Of a stretch of 64,000 bases of DNA, positions 52,816 through 61,757 are shown piece by piece. Each line of letters begins with the position of its first letter. The stretch's first letter is position 1. Both the position numbers and the translations under genes were made by a program. The notes below the pieces were generated by a model. The model searched no databases, was not told the DNA's origin, and saw only the letters and a list, made by a program, of their open reading frames with translations. The stretch covers positions 62,001 to 126,000 of the forward strand of contig JASCOF010000010.1 in the NCBI GenBank assembly GCA_029960065.1. The letters run 5' to 3'. This DNA is from Flavobacteriaceae bacterium PS02336. GTDB lineage: Bacteria > Bacteroidota > Bacteroidia > Flavobacteriales > Flavobacteriaceae.

Positions 52816-53814
52816 TTAATCATTCTGATTTCTCATTCCAAACAGATCTCCTTTTTGAAAAAGATCCCAGTCTTCTTTAAGCGCTTTAGCATTTCTCTTT
52901 GTTACTTCTGGAGAATCTAAATCACTTAAATCTGGTTTCCCTGCATCTACCCAAGCAGTATACCAGAAACTTGCCGTTGCAGTAATTGCCTTTTTCATCT
53001 GGCTTTCAACCATACCGTTTAGCTGTTCGTGCAGTTTTTTAGCATATTCATCCGAGAAAAGAGCTGTATTATATTTACTCTTCATTACTTTTCCGTCAGC
53101 ATCCATTTTAAAAACTTGGTTTTCTGGAGTAGCCGTTCTTAGTTTTTTATCGATATCTAATAAAGGCTGCGCTAGACTGTGTGTATCATTTATCATATCC
53201 CAAATTGCTTTGTGAACATCGTCGTAATGATGGGCATACGGAACATTTAATTTATAATTTTTAGCAAATAACTCTGGAAGTCTGCTTTCCCAAAGAGAAT
53301 GAATTCCTTTTTGATCCGTTAACTGACCGTCATGATTTGCAGATGTATGCAATGGCATGTGGGCGTCACCAATGTAATGACCTAAATCTGCTGCCAAAAA
53401 TAAAATCTCTGCTCTATTTTTATCTTTAAAAGCCTTGGTTAATTTTGCCATCATATCTTCAATATACCAAGGTAAAATTCCGTTATCGCTTAAAAATTTA
53501 GCATCATATTTTTTCTTTGCTTCTTCTAACGTTTTTGGATAAGTATCGGCTGCTCCAAAGTTTTCCATGTCGAAATAATGTCTTGGACCTTCATCCTTAT
53601 AACTTAAGGCGTATTTACGAATATCTGGTACTGAAGCTTCCTGTGTAATAAAATCGATATGATTATAAAAAAAAGTCTGTAGAGGATATGGCAGTGCCAT
53701 TACAGCTGCTTTATTAATTCTTTCATGACCGACAATTCCCCAGGATAAAGTAAAAAAACCAATAATTAAAGCACAGATTGCGATTAATCTTGGTTTCGAT
53801 TTGAAGTTTTTCAT
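52816..53814 (-). CDS. Zinc-dependent phospholipase C / S1-P1 nuclease superfamily protein
   Basis: A 332-residue secreted protein with an N-terminal hydrophobic signal ending LSWG. The mature N-terminus WGIVGHERINKAAVMALP supplies the first zinc ligands (N-terminal Trp and His), and HYIGDAHMPLH plus GIHSLWE carry the other zinc histidines, aspartate and glutamate. The trinuclear-zinc fold is shared by S1/P1 nuclease and zinc phospholipase C. Which activity applies here cannot be decided from motifs. It has a good promoter at 53837-53866. Confidence 0.85.
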   Translation of the reverse strand: MKNFKSKPRLIAICALIIGFFTLSWGIVGHERINKAAVMALPYPLQTFFYNHIDFITQEASVPDIRKYALSYKDEGPRHYFDMENFGAADTYPKTLEEAKKKYDAKFLSDNGILPWYIEDMMAKLTKAFKDKNRAEILFLAADLGHYIGDAHMPLHTSANHDGQLTDQKGIHSLWESRLPELFAKNYKLNVPYAHHYDDVHKAIWDMINDTHSLAQPLLDIDKKLRTATPENQVFKMDADGKVMKSKYNTALFSDEYAKKLHEQLNGMVESQMKKAITATASFWYTAWVDAGKPDLSDLDSPEVTKRNAKALKEDWDLFQKGDLFGMRNQND

Positions 53815-53836
53815 TTTTGTTTTTTTATTAGAGGTG

Positions 53837-53866
53837 CAAATTTACCTTATTTATGGATAATTCAAA
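53837..53866 (-). promoter_or_regulatory. Bacteroidota-type promoter (-33 and -7)
   Basis: On the minus strand TTTG (53863-53866), an 18-bp spacer, and the exact -7 box TAAATTTG (53837-53844), 23 bp before the start codon. This is the best complete promoter match in the window. Confidence 0.65.
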
Positions 53867-53988
53867 GGATAACCTTTCAAGTTTATGTAAATTTAATTTT
53901 TTAAGTTTTTTAGACTATATAAGTAACATAAGTTCATGTTAGAAAGATTTTCTTTCGTAAGTTTGTTAATGGACTAAACCTTACAAAT

Positions 53989-54942
53989 ATGCGCTTTACT
54001 TTCCTAAATGTGATCCTCTTTTTCTCGGCTATTTGCTTTGCACAGGAAAATGAAATTAAACCAAAAAATATTAGCGATACCCTTTTAAATCCAAAAAGAA
54101 CACTTAGATTTTCGGATCCTTTTAATGAGGAAAGAATAATGCAGAAATTGTTTCCTGGTAAATTATACCATCTTGCAGATAAAAACACGTTTGTAAGCTG
54201 GGCCTGCAAAACTTGCAAACCTGCCCCTTTTATTGATGTGAATGGTGTTGAAGGCGATCAGATGTTTCCATATTCAAATGGCGTGGCTACAAGACTTCTT
54301 GCTAATATTGATTATGCTGACTCTAAAGAAAATAAATTTAAAATAATCGCTTTCAATCATTCTGTTCACGATGAGGACGGTTTGCTGACAGGCCGTTTTT
54401 CTGGAGGTTTATTGGGATTGGCAAAATTCGCAAAAAATGGAAACATTTGGGAAATGAAATCTTTTCAACCCGCTGTTGCTGCTTTTGGCGCTTTTTCGCA
54501 TTGTCCCACTCCTAAAATTGTAGAAATTGGAGAAGACCAATTTGCTCTTACTTTATCACATATTAATGGCGGTGCCGGTGGTCCTTACGAAGGCTATCTC
54601 TATCTAGTTGCTGGTTTTGAGGGTAAATATCAAATTATTATGGAAGTTCCTTCTTACCATCTAACAAATGTTGCCAGCATAAATTGGTCAGGCTCATATA
54701 AAGTTGCCGATGATGGTACAAAAAAGCATTTTAGAGATATCATAATAACAACTAGCGGCACTTTTAATAAAGAGGCAAAAGCGGAAGATGAGTTTGAAGC
54801 GCCACTTCCGCAAGAAATTGCCGAAATGGCCAAAACCAAAACTAAGTTTGATTTTGAAATTGAAAGACGTTTTTCATTCAAAGGAAAATTTTACAAAATG
54901 GCTGGTAAACCAACTGTAAAATTTTCAAATATAAAATCTTAA
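53989..54942 (+). CDS. Secreted hypothetical protein, beta-propeller-like
   Basis: A 317-residue protein with a signal peptide (MRFTFLNVILFFSAICFAQ). It has a CKTC pair (about residue 70) and many aromatic and Gly residues in a regular pattern (GGLLGLAKFAKNGNIWEMKSF, GGAGGPYEGYLYLVAGFEG). No known catalytic motif. The plus-strand frame is preferred over the overlapping minus-strand frame because it has a proper signal peptide and uniform codon use. Its stop overlaps the convergent yeiH stop by 4 bp. Confidence 0.68.
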   Translation: MRFTFLNVILFFSAICFAQENEIKPKNISDTLLNPKRTLRFSDPFNEERIMQKLFPGKLYHLADKNTFVSWACKTCKPAPFIDVNGVEGDQMFPYSNGVATRLLANIDYADSKENKFKIIAFNHSVHDEDGLLTGRFSGGLLGLAKFAKNGNIWEMKSFQPAVAAFGAFSHCPTPKIVEIGEDQFALTLSHINGGAGGPYEGYLYLVAGFEGKYQIIMEVPSYHLTNVASINWSGSYKVADDGTKKHFRDIIITTSGTFNKEAKAEDEFEAPLPQEIAEMAKTKTKFDFEIERRFSFKGKFYKMAGKPTVKFSNIKS

Positions 54943-55916
54943 CTCAGATAAAGAATTGATAGTAAAGCTAGAACAGCTATAAATATCCAAAGAAAAACAC
55001 CTTGCAACAAAGGCTTTACTCCTACTGTTTTTAAAGTGGTAAAATTTAAAGTTGCACCAATTAAAAACAGTGTAATTGTTAATCCGATTTTAGCAATTCC
55101 TACTATATGCGATGCAACACTATTTATTGACGGAACGTACGTATTTAAAAGCATTGCGATAATAAACAAACCAATAAAATAAGGAATTTTAATTCTTGTC
55201 CCGACGGTTCGGGATTGATTTTTAAAGACAAAAGATGTCAGCAGAGATATTGGAATAATCCATAAAGCTCTTGCTAATTTTACTGTTGTTGCTACCTGTA
55301 AAGCTTCTGCGCCATATTTATTGGCAGCACCCACAACCGAACTCGTATCGTGAATTGCAATAGCACACCATAATCCGAAATCTCTTTGAGATAAATCCAA
55401 TTGATGTCCGATAAACGGAAAAGCAAATAATGCAACTGAATTCAATATAAAAATAACCCCTAAAGCAATCGAAGTCTGATTTTCGTTAGACTTTACAACC
55501 GGTGCAATAGCTGCAATTGCGCTTCCGCCACAAATAGCAGTTCCGCACGAAATTAAATGGGATGTTTTTTTCTCTGTCTGGAGCCATTTCCCAAGAAGAA
55601 AACCAAAAATTAATGTGCTAAAAATCGAAAGTATAGTTAGCGTAAAACCTTCTTTTCCCGCCGAAACGGCACTGTAAGCATTCATTCCAAATCCTAAACC
55701 AACTACAGAAAACTGTAATAAAAATGTTATCGCTTTGTGATTGAATTCTACAAAAGGATTCCCAAAAACATTTACAATTATAACTCCCAACAAAAGTGTT
55801 ATTGGCGGAGATATAATCGAGAATAAACATAAAAGCAAAACTCCCAAAAAAAGGAACTGCTGCAAAAAATGATTAATTTCAAGTAAATGTGAAGCGGAAT
55901 GTTGTTTTGTTTTCAA
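54939..55916 (-). CDS. YeiH-family putative sulfate exporter
   Basis: A 325-residue inner-membrane protein with about nine to ten helices (UPF0324). Conserved segments: FLLQFSVVGLGFGMNAYSAV, SCGTAICGGSAIAAIAPVVKS and AIHDTSSVVGAA. Members are thought to export sulfate or related anions and are often next to a LysR regulator, as here (the LysR gene is 74 bp upstream on the same strand). One short palindromic repeat (55199-55214) is embedded in the coding sequence. Confidence 0.88.
   Translation of the reverse strand: MKTKQHSASHLLEINHFLQQFLFLGVLLLCLFSIISPPITLLLGVIIVNVFGNPFVEFNHKAITFLLQFSVVGLGFGMNAYSAVSAGKEGFTLTILSIFSTLIFGFLLGKWLQTEKKTSHLISCGTAICGGSAIAAIAPVVKSNENQTSIALGVIFILNSVALFAFPFIGHQLDLSQRDFGLWCAIAIHDTSSVVGAANKYGAEALQVATTVKLARALWIIPISLLTSFVFKNQSRTVGTRIKIPYFIGLFIIAMLLNTYVPSINSVASHIVGIAKIGLTITLFLIGATLNFTTLKTVGVKPLLQGVFLWIFIAVLALLSILYLS
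55199..55214. repeat. TCCCGA-N4-TCGGGA palindrome inside the yeiH-like gene
   Basis: TCCCGACGGTTCGGGA, in-frame, encoding part of NQSRTVGTR in a hydrophilic loop. It matches the palindromes at 8265, 36725 and 44601. Confidence 0.8.
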
Positions 55917-55990
55917 AATAAGGTAATTGATATTTACCCTGCAAAGTTCAGTCTATTAAATGAAAAACGCCAATCGTAAAACACAATTGG

Positions 55991-56887
55991 CTATAACTTC
56001 AAGTTATAATGAGAGGCTAAATTTTGAATAAATAGTTCTGACAGCGAATCTGATTTTCCGACTAAAGTAATAATATAAAAGAATCTTTCAATAGCTAATT
56101 TTTCAACATCTATAACAATTAATTCTTTGTTTTTCAATTCCTTACCTACGGCATGAATTGACATAAAAGCAAAACAGTCAGAATTCAACAAATAGGACTT
56201 AATGCTTTCTGTGCTTCCTAATTGCATTTCGATTTGTAAATCTGTAAATTTTAAGCCCGCTTTCTTTAATGCAAATTCTATAACTTCAAGTGTTCCAGAA
56301 CCGCGTTCTCGGGTTATGAACTTCATTGATTTTAAATCGTTTAGTGAAATTTCGTTTTGCTTTACAAAAGGATTTTTACTGTTGCAGACTAAAACCAATT
56401 CGTCTTTTAGAAACGGAATGTATTTTATAGACTGATTCTTTGACTGGCCTTCAACTATTCCTATTTCAATTTCTTTATTTATTAAAGCATTTTCTATTTG
56501 TTCTGTATTTCCATTCAGCAGATTGACTTTTATGTCTTTTTGCTTTTGATGAAAACTAGCTAAAACGGGCGAAATAATATATTGCGAAATAGTTGTACTA
56601 GCCCCTAATCTCAATAAACCCTGACGTTCTTTATTGAAAGAACTCATTTCAAAATCTATCTCGCGATAAATATCAAAAATACTTTTAGTATATTTTAGTA
56701 AAATCTTTCCTGCCGGTGTTAAGGCTATTTTTGAACCGTTGCGTTCAAAAAGTTTGGTTTTGTAAGTTTCTTCGAGTTCTTGAATGTGCTTGGAAACTGC
56801 CGGCTGTGTGATATACAATTCTGTTGCCGCTTTAGTAAAATTAAGGCGGAGCGCAACGGTATAAAAAACTTTTAGCCTGAAATCCAT
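55991..56887 (-). CDS. LysR-family transcriptional regulator
   Basis: A 298-residue regulator. The N-terminal winged helix-turn-helix has LNFTKAATELYITQPAVSKHIQELE and FERNGSKIALTPAGKILL; the C-terminal effector domain has the LysR substrate-binding fold (LRLGASTTISQYIISPVL, RERGSGTLEVIE). It precedes the yeiH-like gene and probably controls it, as LysR regulators commonly sit beside such exporters. The coinducer is unknown. Confidence 0.92.
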   Translation of the reverse strand: MDFRLKVFYTVALRLNFTKAATELYITQPAVSKHIQELEETYKTKLFERNGSKIALTPAGKILLKYTKSIFDIYREIDFEMSSFNKERQGLLRLGASTTISQYIISPVLASFHQKQKDIKVNLLNGNTEQIENALINKEIEIGIVEGQSKNQSIKYIPFLKDELVLVCNSKNPFVKQNEISLNDLKSMKFITRERGSGTLEVIEFALKKAGLKFTDLQIEMQLGSTESIKSYLLNSDCFAFMSIHAVGKELKNKELIVIDVEKLAIERFFYIITLVGKSDSLSELFIQNLASHYNLKL

Positions 56888-56991
56888 GATTTATTTTTTC
56901 TTTTGTTTCATGTTTAAAGTTTCAAGTTACTTAAAAACTTTAAAATCTTCTTGTTGTTATAACAAAATTTAAGTTCTAATTACTTGATTCT

Positions 56992-57777
56992 CTAGTATTT
57001 TCCAATTGCCTCAACTCCACTATCAGAAAATTTTAATATTTCTGTTGTTATAGCATATCCAGAACTATTATATTCATCAAGAACAACAGTACCTAAACGT
57101 TGAGAAAAATATTCAAAATCCTCCTCGGAAAAAATATAACAAAAGTCTCTCACAGGAATTACTGCGTAAAACGGATAGCCAATATTATCTTCAACTAAAT
57201 TCTTTATTTTTAAAGAAAAAAGACAAGAACTCTTAAGCGAAACTTCGTCTATATTAATCATTCCAAGTTTATGACCGTCAATATCTTCAAGTTCAATTTT
57301 TACTTTATTTAAAAGAAGAATTCCTAAATTAAAATCTGCCTGATCTTGTAAATTTTTTAAATTGATATTCCAATCAGATAAATTATCATTTGTGATAAAC
57401 GAGTAACCATTATTATGGCTTAATGTAAAAACTTTACTAAATTCATTTGTAACCCGTTCATTTATAGTATTTCCATAATCAAAATCATTTGGAACAAACT
57501 GTATATATATTTTGTCTTTTATTTTCTCCCAATCATCAATTTTAAATGAATGTGAAATAATTACATCAACTAAGTCATCAATATGAGTTTCATCAGAATC
57601 TCTTTCATAATTAAGCCTAACATTTAATAAGCTTATTTTCAAATCTGACTCATCTATATCTATGTAAATAAAACCTTCATCGTCAATAGATTTAATAGTT
57701 AAACCTCTCTTTTCTAGTCGTTCTTTGAACATATTAAAAACGACATCTTCTTTACTTTTTTTAAAAGGATTAAACAT
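56992..57777 (-). CDS. Conserved protein, possibly DUF1444-like
   Basis: A 261-residue acidic cytosolic protein beginning MFNPFKKSKEDVVFNMFKERLEKRGL, with alternating strand and helix elements (LDEYNSSGYAITTEILKFSD near the end). The N-terminal pattern loosely resembles DUF1444, but I am not sure. No catalytic motif or signal peptide. It is followed by a second small acidic gene 58 bp upstream; together they may be a toxin-immunity or stress unit, inferred only from size and acidity. Confidence 0.55.
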   Translation of the reverse strand: MFNPFKKSKEDVVFNMFKERLEKRGLTIKSIDDEGFIYIDIDESDLKISLLNVRLNYERDSDETHIDDLVDVIISHSFKIDDWEKIKDKIYIQFVPNDFDYGNTINERVTNEFSKVFTLSHNNGYSFITNDNLSDWNINLKNLQDQADFNLGILLLNKVKIELEDIDGHKLGMINIDEVSLKSSCLFSLKIKNLVEDNIGYPFYAVIPVRDFCYIFSEEDFEYFSQRLGTVVLDEYNSSGYAITTEILKFSDSGVEAIGKY

Positions 57778-57835
57778 CTTTTAATATTTTAAATTTACAT
57801 AATTAAAAAAGATCGCAAATAACAAAATAAAAGGA

Positions 57836-58240
57836 CTAATCTTCAAAAATATCTATTTCATTAATAACTTTCCAAGATTCTCCAAGAATCAAATCGCCTT
57901 CATTAAGTTCATAGGGAAAATAAAAAGTGTATGCTAGTTTTTCTATTTTATGCTCAACAAAAACAGCTATTGCAGAAGTCACTTCTTCTTTTAATTCAAC
58001 ATCATAAAAAATTGCGATTGCAAAAAAATCATCTTTTCTAGATTGCAATACTTTCTTTAATTCTTGTATTACTGAAGTTGAAGCCGGAAAATAATTATCC
58101 TCATTTTCCTCGAGGAGAATATGCTCAACTTGGTTATTTGTATTTACAGCGCAAGATAAAGGATAGAACTCTCCGTACTCTTTTAATAACCTTTCTACAA
58201 AAGGAAATATTACATCTAAAATTTTCTGAATATCATCCAT
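57836..58240 (-). CDS. Small acidic conserved protein
   Basis: A 134-residue acidic protein (about 20 Glu/Asp in the second half). It starts at the ATG at 58240 (MDDIQKILDVIFPFVERLLKEYG); the TTG at 58252 is not favoured. The pattern (short helix, five strands, acidic end) resembles small immunity-type proteins, but no family match is claimed. It is upstream of the 56992 gene on the same strand. Confidence 0.55.
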   Translation of the reverse strand: MDDIQKILDVIFPFVERLLKEYGEFYPLSCAVNTNNQVEHILLEENEDNYFPASTSVIQELKKVLQSRKDDFFAIAIFYDVELKEEVTSAIAVFVEHKIEKLAYTFYFPYELNEGDLILGESWKVINEIDIFED

Positions 58241-58307
58241 CCAACTCAACAATTAGCAATTTCATTAAACCTCTCTAACTTTGTCTCTTTGAGCCTTTGC
58301 AACTTAA

Positions 58308-60335
58308 TTAAAGTAACCCATTATATTTTCGAACAAACCATTCGGTAGTTAATAAAGCCACAATTAAAATCAATAGCCAAACCCAGTCAATAATTGGAGT
58401 TTTAGTAGAAATGTTTTTTTCTATTGATTTGTATTCGGTATTCTCTAAAAGAGTATTAATCAAATGATCTGCCTGATCTTCAAAAAATGCCTTTCCTCCT
58501 GTCTGCTGTGCTAATTGCTGCAGCTTGACAACATCAGGATTTACAAATTGTTTTTCGATATCAAAATCTAAGATCTCAAAATGACTTGCATACGAAGTGT
58601 TTGAATTTAACTCTTTTACTGTAAAATTATATTTTCCTGCTGAGAGACCTTCTAAATTAGCTGAGAATGAATTACTTCCCTTTAGTAAATCATAGTTTTT
58701 AGTTTGCTTTGTTGCTGCGTTTACAATGCTAATCGTAAGTCTTGCTTTCTCATCAAACTCATAATTTTTATTGAAATACTGCGCGTTGATGATTATTTCT
58801 TCTCCAGAATTATAGAAACTTTCGTGTGTTACAACCAGTGATTTTTTTGACCCTGCCGAAGCTAAATATTGAATGATTTTATCAATAAAGATATCATACT
58901 TTTCAAAAGACTGATTATCGACATGACTTTGTAAACGCCATTTCCAGCTGTTTTCTCCTAAAAGAAAAGCGGTTCTTTTTCCTTGATTTTCGGCGAAAGC
59001 CAATAATGGAGCATTTGTAGCAACATTTCTAATTTTTGAAGAAAGTAAAACAGAAACATTTCCGTTTGTACTTATGTTTCCGAACGGGTTTTGTAAAGGA
59101 GGAAAATTTTCAAAACCTATATTATCAATTGCAAAAAGATTAAAATCAGAATGAAATTCAGAAAGGAAGTCTTCTCGCTGATTACTCATTTTAAAAATTA
59201 AATTATTCTGCTGTTGATTCAGAAAATTAAAATCTGTATTATTTCCTGTTATAATAAAGGTGTTTCTTCCTGCTGCTTTGTTAGTATCAAAAATTGTTTT
59301 AAAAGCAGTATTTGGCTGATACAAAACCAAAACTGAAACATCTTTTAAATCATTGATTTGATTTGGTTTAACCAAAATTACTTTACGTTGTGCATTAACT
59401 TCTATTGAACGCTTTAAAGCTGCAATATCGGGATGATTAATAGCTGAAACGATCGCAATAGTTGACTTCTGATCGATTACTTCAACTGCAAAATTCTTGA
59501 CATTATTATAACTGTTTTTTTCTTTAGCTGCGGATTGAATGTTTGCTTTGTAAATCTGCAGCCCAACTTTATCTGCTGGAAGAAGAAGATTTAGAGATGC
59601 CGTTTTTTTGGAAGCTGAGAAAGAAAGTTTCTCTTTAGCAATAACAACATTTCCCTGCAAAATGGTGAATTCTGCATTCACCGGTTTTGTTCCTGCGTAT
59701 TGAAGAAAAACTTCTACAGGAAATTTATTTTTATGAAAAGCGTATTTATTGACGTTAAGCTGATTGATTTTTAAATCAAAAAAAGTGGTTGTATCTCCCA
59801 CAACCAAAGGATAAACTTTATTGACAGGATCGAATCTATAAACGTAGTCGTTTCCTGTAGTTTGATTTCCGTCTGTAATAATTACAGTTGGGAAAATCAG
59901 GTTTTTATTGATGCTTTTTAAATTTTTAGCAACTTCATCTAAATTGGTTTGGCTGCCCTTAAAATCAAACTTTTCAGAAGTTTTAAAATCATTGTCAAAT
60001 TGATACGATTGAATTTCAAATTTTTCCTTTAAAGCAGGATTCGAAATTAGCTTCTGATATAACTCAACAGTTTTTTTATCTGATTTTAAAGCAATAATCG
60101 AGCTCGAATTATCTACAACAATTGCTAAAGGCGTTTTCGTGATTTCCAGCGAACTTTTGGAAATAACCGGATTTATTAATAGAACCAATAATCCGAAGAT
60201 GGCTAAGAAACGTAAAAAAGCCAAAAGTATAATCACATTGGATTTACTTTTGGCTCTAAAAAAATATTGAAAATACGATAAACCACCAGCAATTACTAAA
60301 GAGAGCAATAATAAAAGAATCGTGTTTGTCGTCAT
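58308..60335 (-). CDS. VWA-domain membrane protein
   Basis: A 675-residue protein: two N-terminal transmembrane helices (residues 4-24 and 34-57), a von Willebrand A-type domain with the MIDAS-like DNSSS in TPLAIVVDNSSSI and IFPTVIITDGNQTTG, several beta-sandwich domains, and a C-terminal transmembrane helix (VWLLILIVALLTTEWFVRKY). Such BatA/BatB-like or glutamine-amidotransferase-type membrane proteins are common in Bacteroidota. The function is unknown; a role in envelope stress is usual speculation. Confidence 0.82.
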   Translation of the reverse strand: MTTNTILLLLLSLVIAGGLSYFQYFFRAKSKSNVIILLAFLRFLAIFGLLVLLINPVISKSSLEITKTPLAIVVDNSSSIIALKSDKKTVELYQKLISNPALKEKFEIQSYQFDNDFKTSEKFDFKGSQTNLDEVAKNLKSINKNLIFPTVIITDGNQTTGNDYVYRFDPVNKVYPLVVGDTTTFFDLKINQLNVNKYAFHKNKFPVEVFLQYAGTKPVNAEFTILQGNVVIAKEKLSFSASKKTASLNLLLPADKVGLQIYKANIQSAAKEKNSYNNVKNFAVEVIDQKSTIAIVSAINHPDIAALKRSIEVNAQRKVILVKPNQINDLKDVSVLVLYQPNTAFKTIFDTNKAAGRNTFIITGNNTDFNFLNQQQNNLIFKMSNQREDFLSEFHSDFNLFAIDNIGFENFPPLQNPFGNISTNGNVSVLLSSKIRNVATNAPLLAFAENQGKRTAFLLGENSWKWRLQSHVDNQSFEKYDIFIDKIIQYLASAGSKKSLVVTHESFYNSGEEIIINAQYFNKNYEFDEKARLTISIVNAATKQTKNYDLLKGSNSFSANLEGLSAGKYNFTVKELNSNTSYASHFEILDFDIEKQFVNPDVVKLQQLAQQTGGKAFFEDQADHLINTLLENTEYKSIEKNISTKTPIIDWVWLLILIVALLTTEWFVRKYNGLL

Positions 60336-60470
60336 GTTTATTTAGTATTCAGTATCAGTTTTCAGATTAAAAAAGTCAATTATTTGACTATAAAAGTGTT
60401 CAGCTATCTAGAATCAGAATAGACTGAATACTAAAACCTTTGAACCTTTACAACTTAGTACCTCAGTACC

Positions 60471-61217
60471 TTATGTTAGCATTCCTCCGCAAACATTAAG
60501 AACTTGACCTGTAATGTAAGCACTCATGTCTGAAGCTAAGAAAAGACAAGCATTTGCAACATCTTCTGTGGTTCCTCCGCGTTTTAATGGAATACCTTCT
60601 CTCCATCCTTTCACTACATCTTCAGATAATTTTGCAGTCATTTCAGTTTCGATAAAACCAGGAGCGATTGCGTTGCAGCGAATGTTACGAGAGCCTAATT
60701 CTAAAGCTACAGATTTAGTAAAACCAATTGCACCAGCTTTTGAAGCCGCATAGTTTGTTTGACCTGCGTTTCCAGAAACCCCTACAACAGAGCTGATATT
60801 AATAATTGAACCTGCTCTTTGCTTTAAGAATGTTTTCTGAATCGCTTTTGTCATATTAAAAACCGATTTCAAGTTTACATCAATTACTTGGTCAAAATCT
60901 GCTTCAGACATACGCATTAACAGATTATCTTTTGTAATTCCGGCATTGTTGATCAAAATATCCACAGTTCCAAAATCAGCTAAAACAGCATCCACAAAAG
61001 TTTGTGCTTCATTAAAATCTGCAGCGTTTGACTGATAACCTTTTGCTTTAACACCTAAAGCGTTTAATTCTGCTTCTAAAGCCTCTGCAGATGCTGCAGA
61101 TGAACTGTATGTAAAAGCAACGTTTGCTCCATTTTTAGCAAAAACCTCCGCAATTCCTTTTCCGATTCCACGGCTTGCACCAGTAATAATTGCAACTTTT
61201 CCTTCTAGTAATTTCAT
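60471..61217 (-). CDS. fabG: 3-oxoacyl-ACP reductase
   Basis: A 248-residue short-chain dehydrogenase for the first reduction of fatty-acid elongation. The NADPH-binding motif is GASRGIGKGIA (residues 14-24); NNAGITKD follows; the catalytic Ser is in NISSVVG and the Tyr/Lys in NYAASKAG; the end GQVLNVCGGM is conserved. The length is typical. It has a perfect -7 box upstream. Confidence 0.95.
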   Translation of the reverse strand: MKLLEGKVAIITGASRGIGKGIAEVFAKNGANVAFTYSSSAASAEALEAELNALGVKAKGYQSNAADFNEAQTFVDAVLADFGTVDILINNAGITKDNLLMRMSEADFDQVIDVNLKSVFNMTKAIQKTFLKQRAGSIINISSVVGVSGNAGQTNYAASKAGAIGFTKSVALELGSRNIRCNAIAPGFIETEMTAKLSEDVVKGWREGIPLKRGGTTEDVANACLFLASDMSAYITGQVLNVCGGMLT

Positions 61218-61248
61218 ATTAAGGTATTCGTTTTTATTTTTTGAATTA

Positions 61249-61256
61249 CAAATATA
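61249..61256 (-). promoter_or_regulatory. Putative fabG -7 box
   Basis: On the minus strand TATATTTG matches TAnnTTTG, 32 bp before the start codon. Confidence 0.55.
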
Positions 61257-61322
61257 GAGTATTTGGGCGTTTAATAAAATTTGAAGTACAAAATTTGGGT
61301 TATAATTTAATTACAGCCTAAA

Positions 61323-61350
61323 ACAAAAAAACAGCTCAATAAATGAGCTG
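61323..61350 (-). terminator. Intrinsic terminator
   Basis: CAGCTCA pairs with TGAGCTG (5-nt loop), followed on the minus strand by a T run. It ends the 61384-61659 gene. Confidence 0.88.
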
Positions 61351-61383
61351 CTTCTCCAAAATAAAAAAATAAAACTAAAACTC

Positions 61384-61659
61384 TTATAGATGATTCTGCT
61401 TTGTAATGGCAAAAATTATTACCAGAATTACTCCAAAAATCATCATTCTATTAACAGTGTGATGAAGTTCATTTGTTCCGTGAATCTTATCATTTTTTCT
61501 CTGTTTTATCATATTCATTATTACAAAAGGAAAAATAAGAATAATGGATAAATACATATAATATCTGAGGTATTCATAATATTGTTCATTAACAATAAGA
61601 AGACCTATTCCCCAGAAAAAAATAGCTATAGTTGCTGGAGTTAAAATTCTTTTAATCAT
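61384..61659 (-). CDS. Small membrane protein
   Basis: A 91-residue integral membrane protein with three hydrophobic helices (ATIAIFFWGIGLLIV, YYMYLSIILIFPFVIM, RMMIFGVILVIIFAI) separated by a basic loop. No family is recognised. It is monocistronic, between two terminators. Confidence 0.65.
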   Translation of the reverse strand: MIKRILTPATIAIFFWGIGLLIVNEQYYEYLRYYMYLSIILIFPFVIMNMIKQRKNDKIHGTNELHHTVNRMMIFGVILVIIFAITKQNHL

Positions 61660-61696
61660 AATTTTATCAATAAGGGGCTAAACCAAGTTTAAAATT

Positions 61697-61730
61697 TTAA
61701 AAGCAACTCAAAAAATGAGTTGCTTTTTAT
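61697..61730. terminator. Bidirectional intrinsic terminator
   Basis: Perfect 12-bp stem AAAAGCAACTCA/TGAGTTGCTTTT with a 5-nt loop, between the small membrane protein gene and the DUF4302 gene. Confidence 0.9.
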
Positions 61731-61757
61731 GAATAAAAATTATTCTAAATTTCAATA

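Noticed and set aside
53934..54218. Minus-strand ORF of 94 codons
   Set aside because: It is antisense to a signal-peptide gene on the plus strand and lacks recognisable features.
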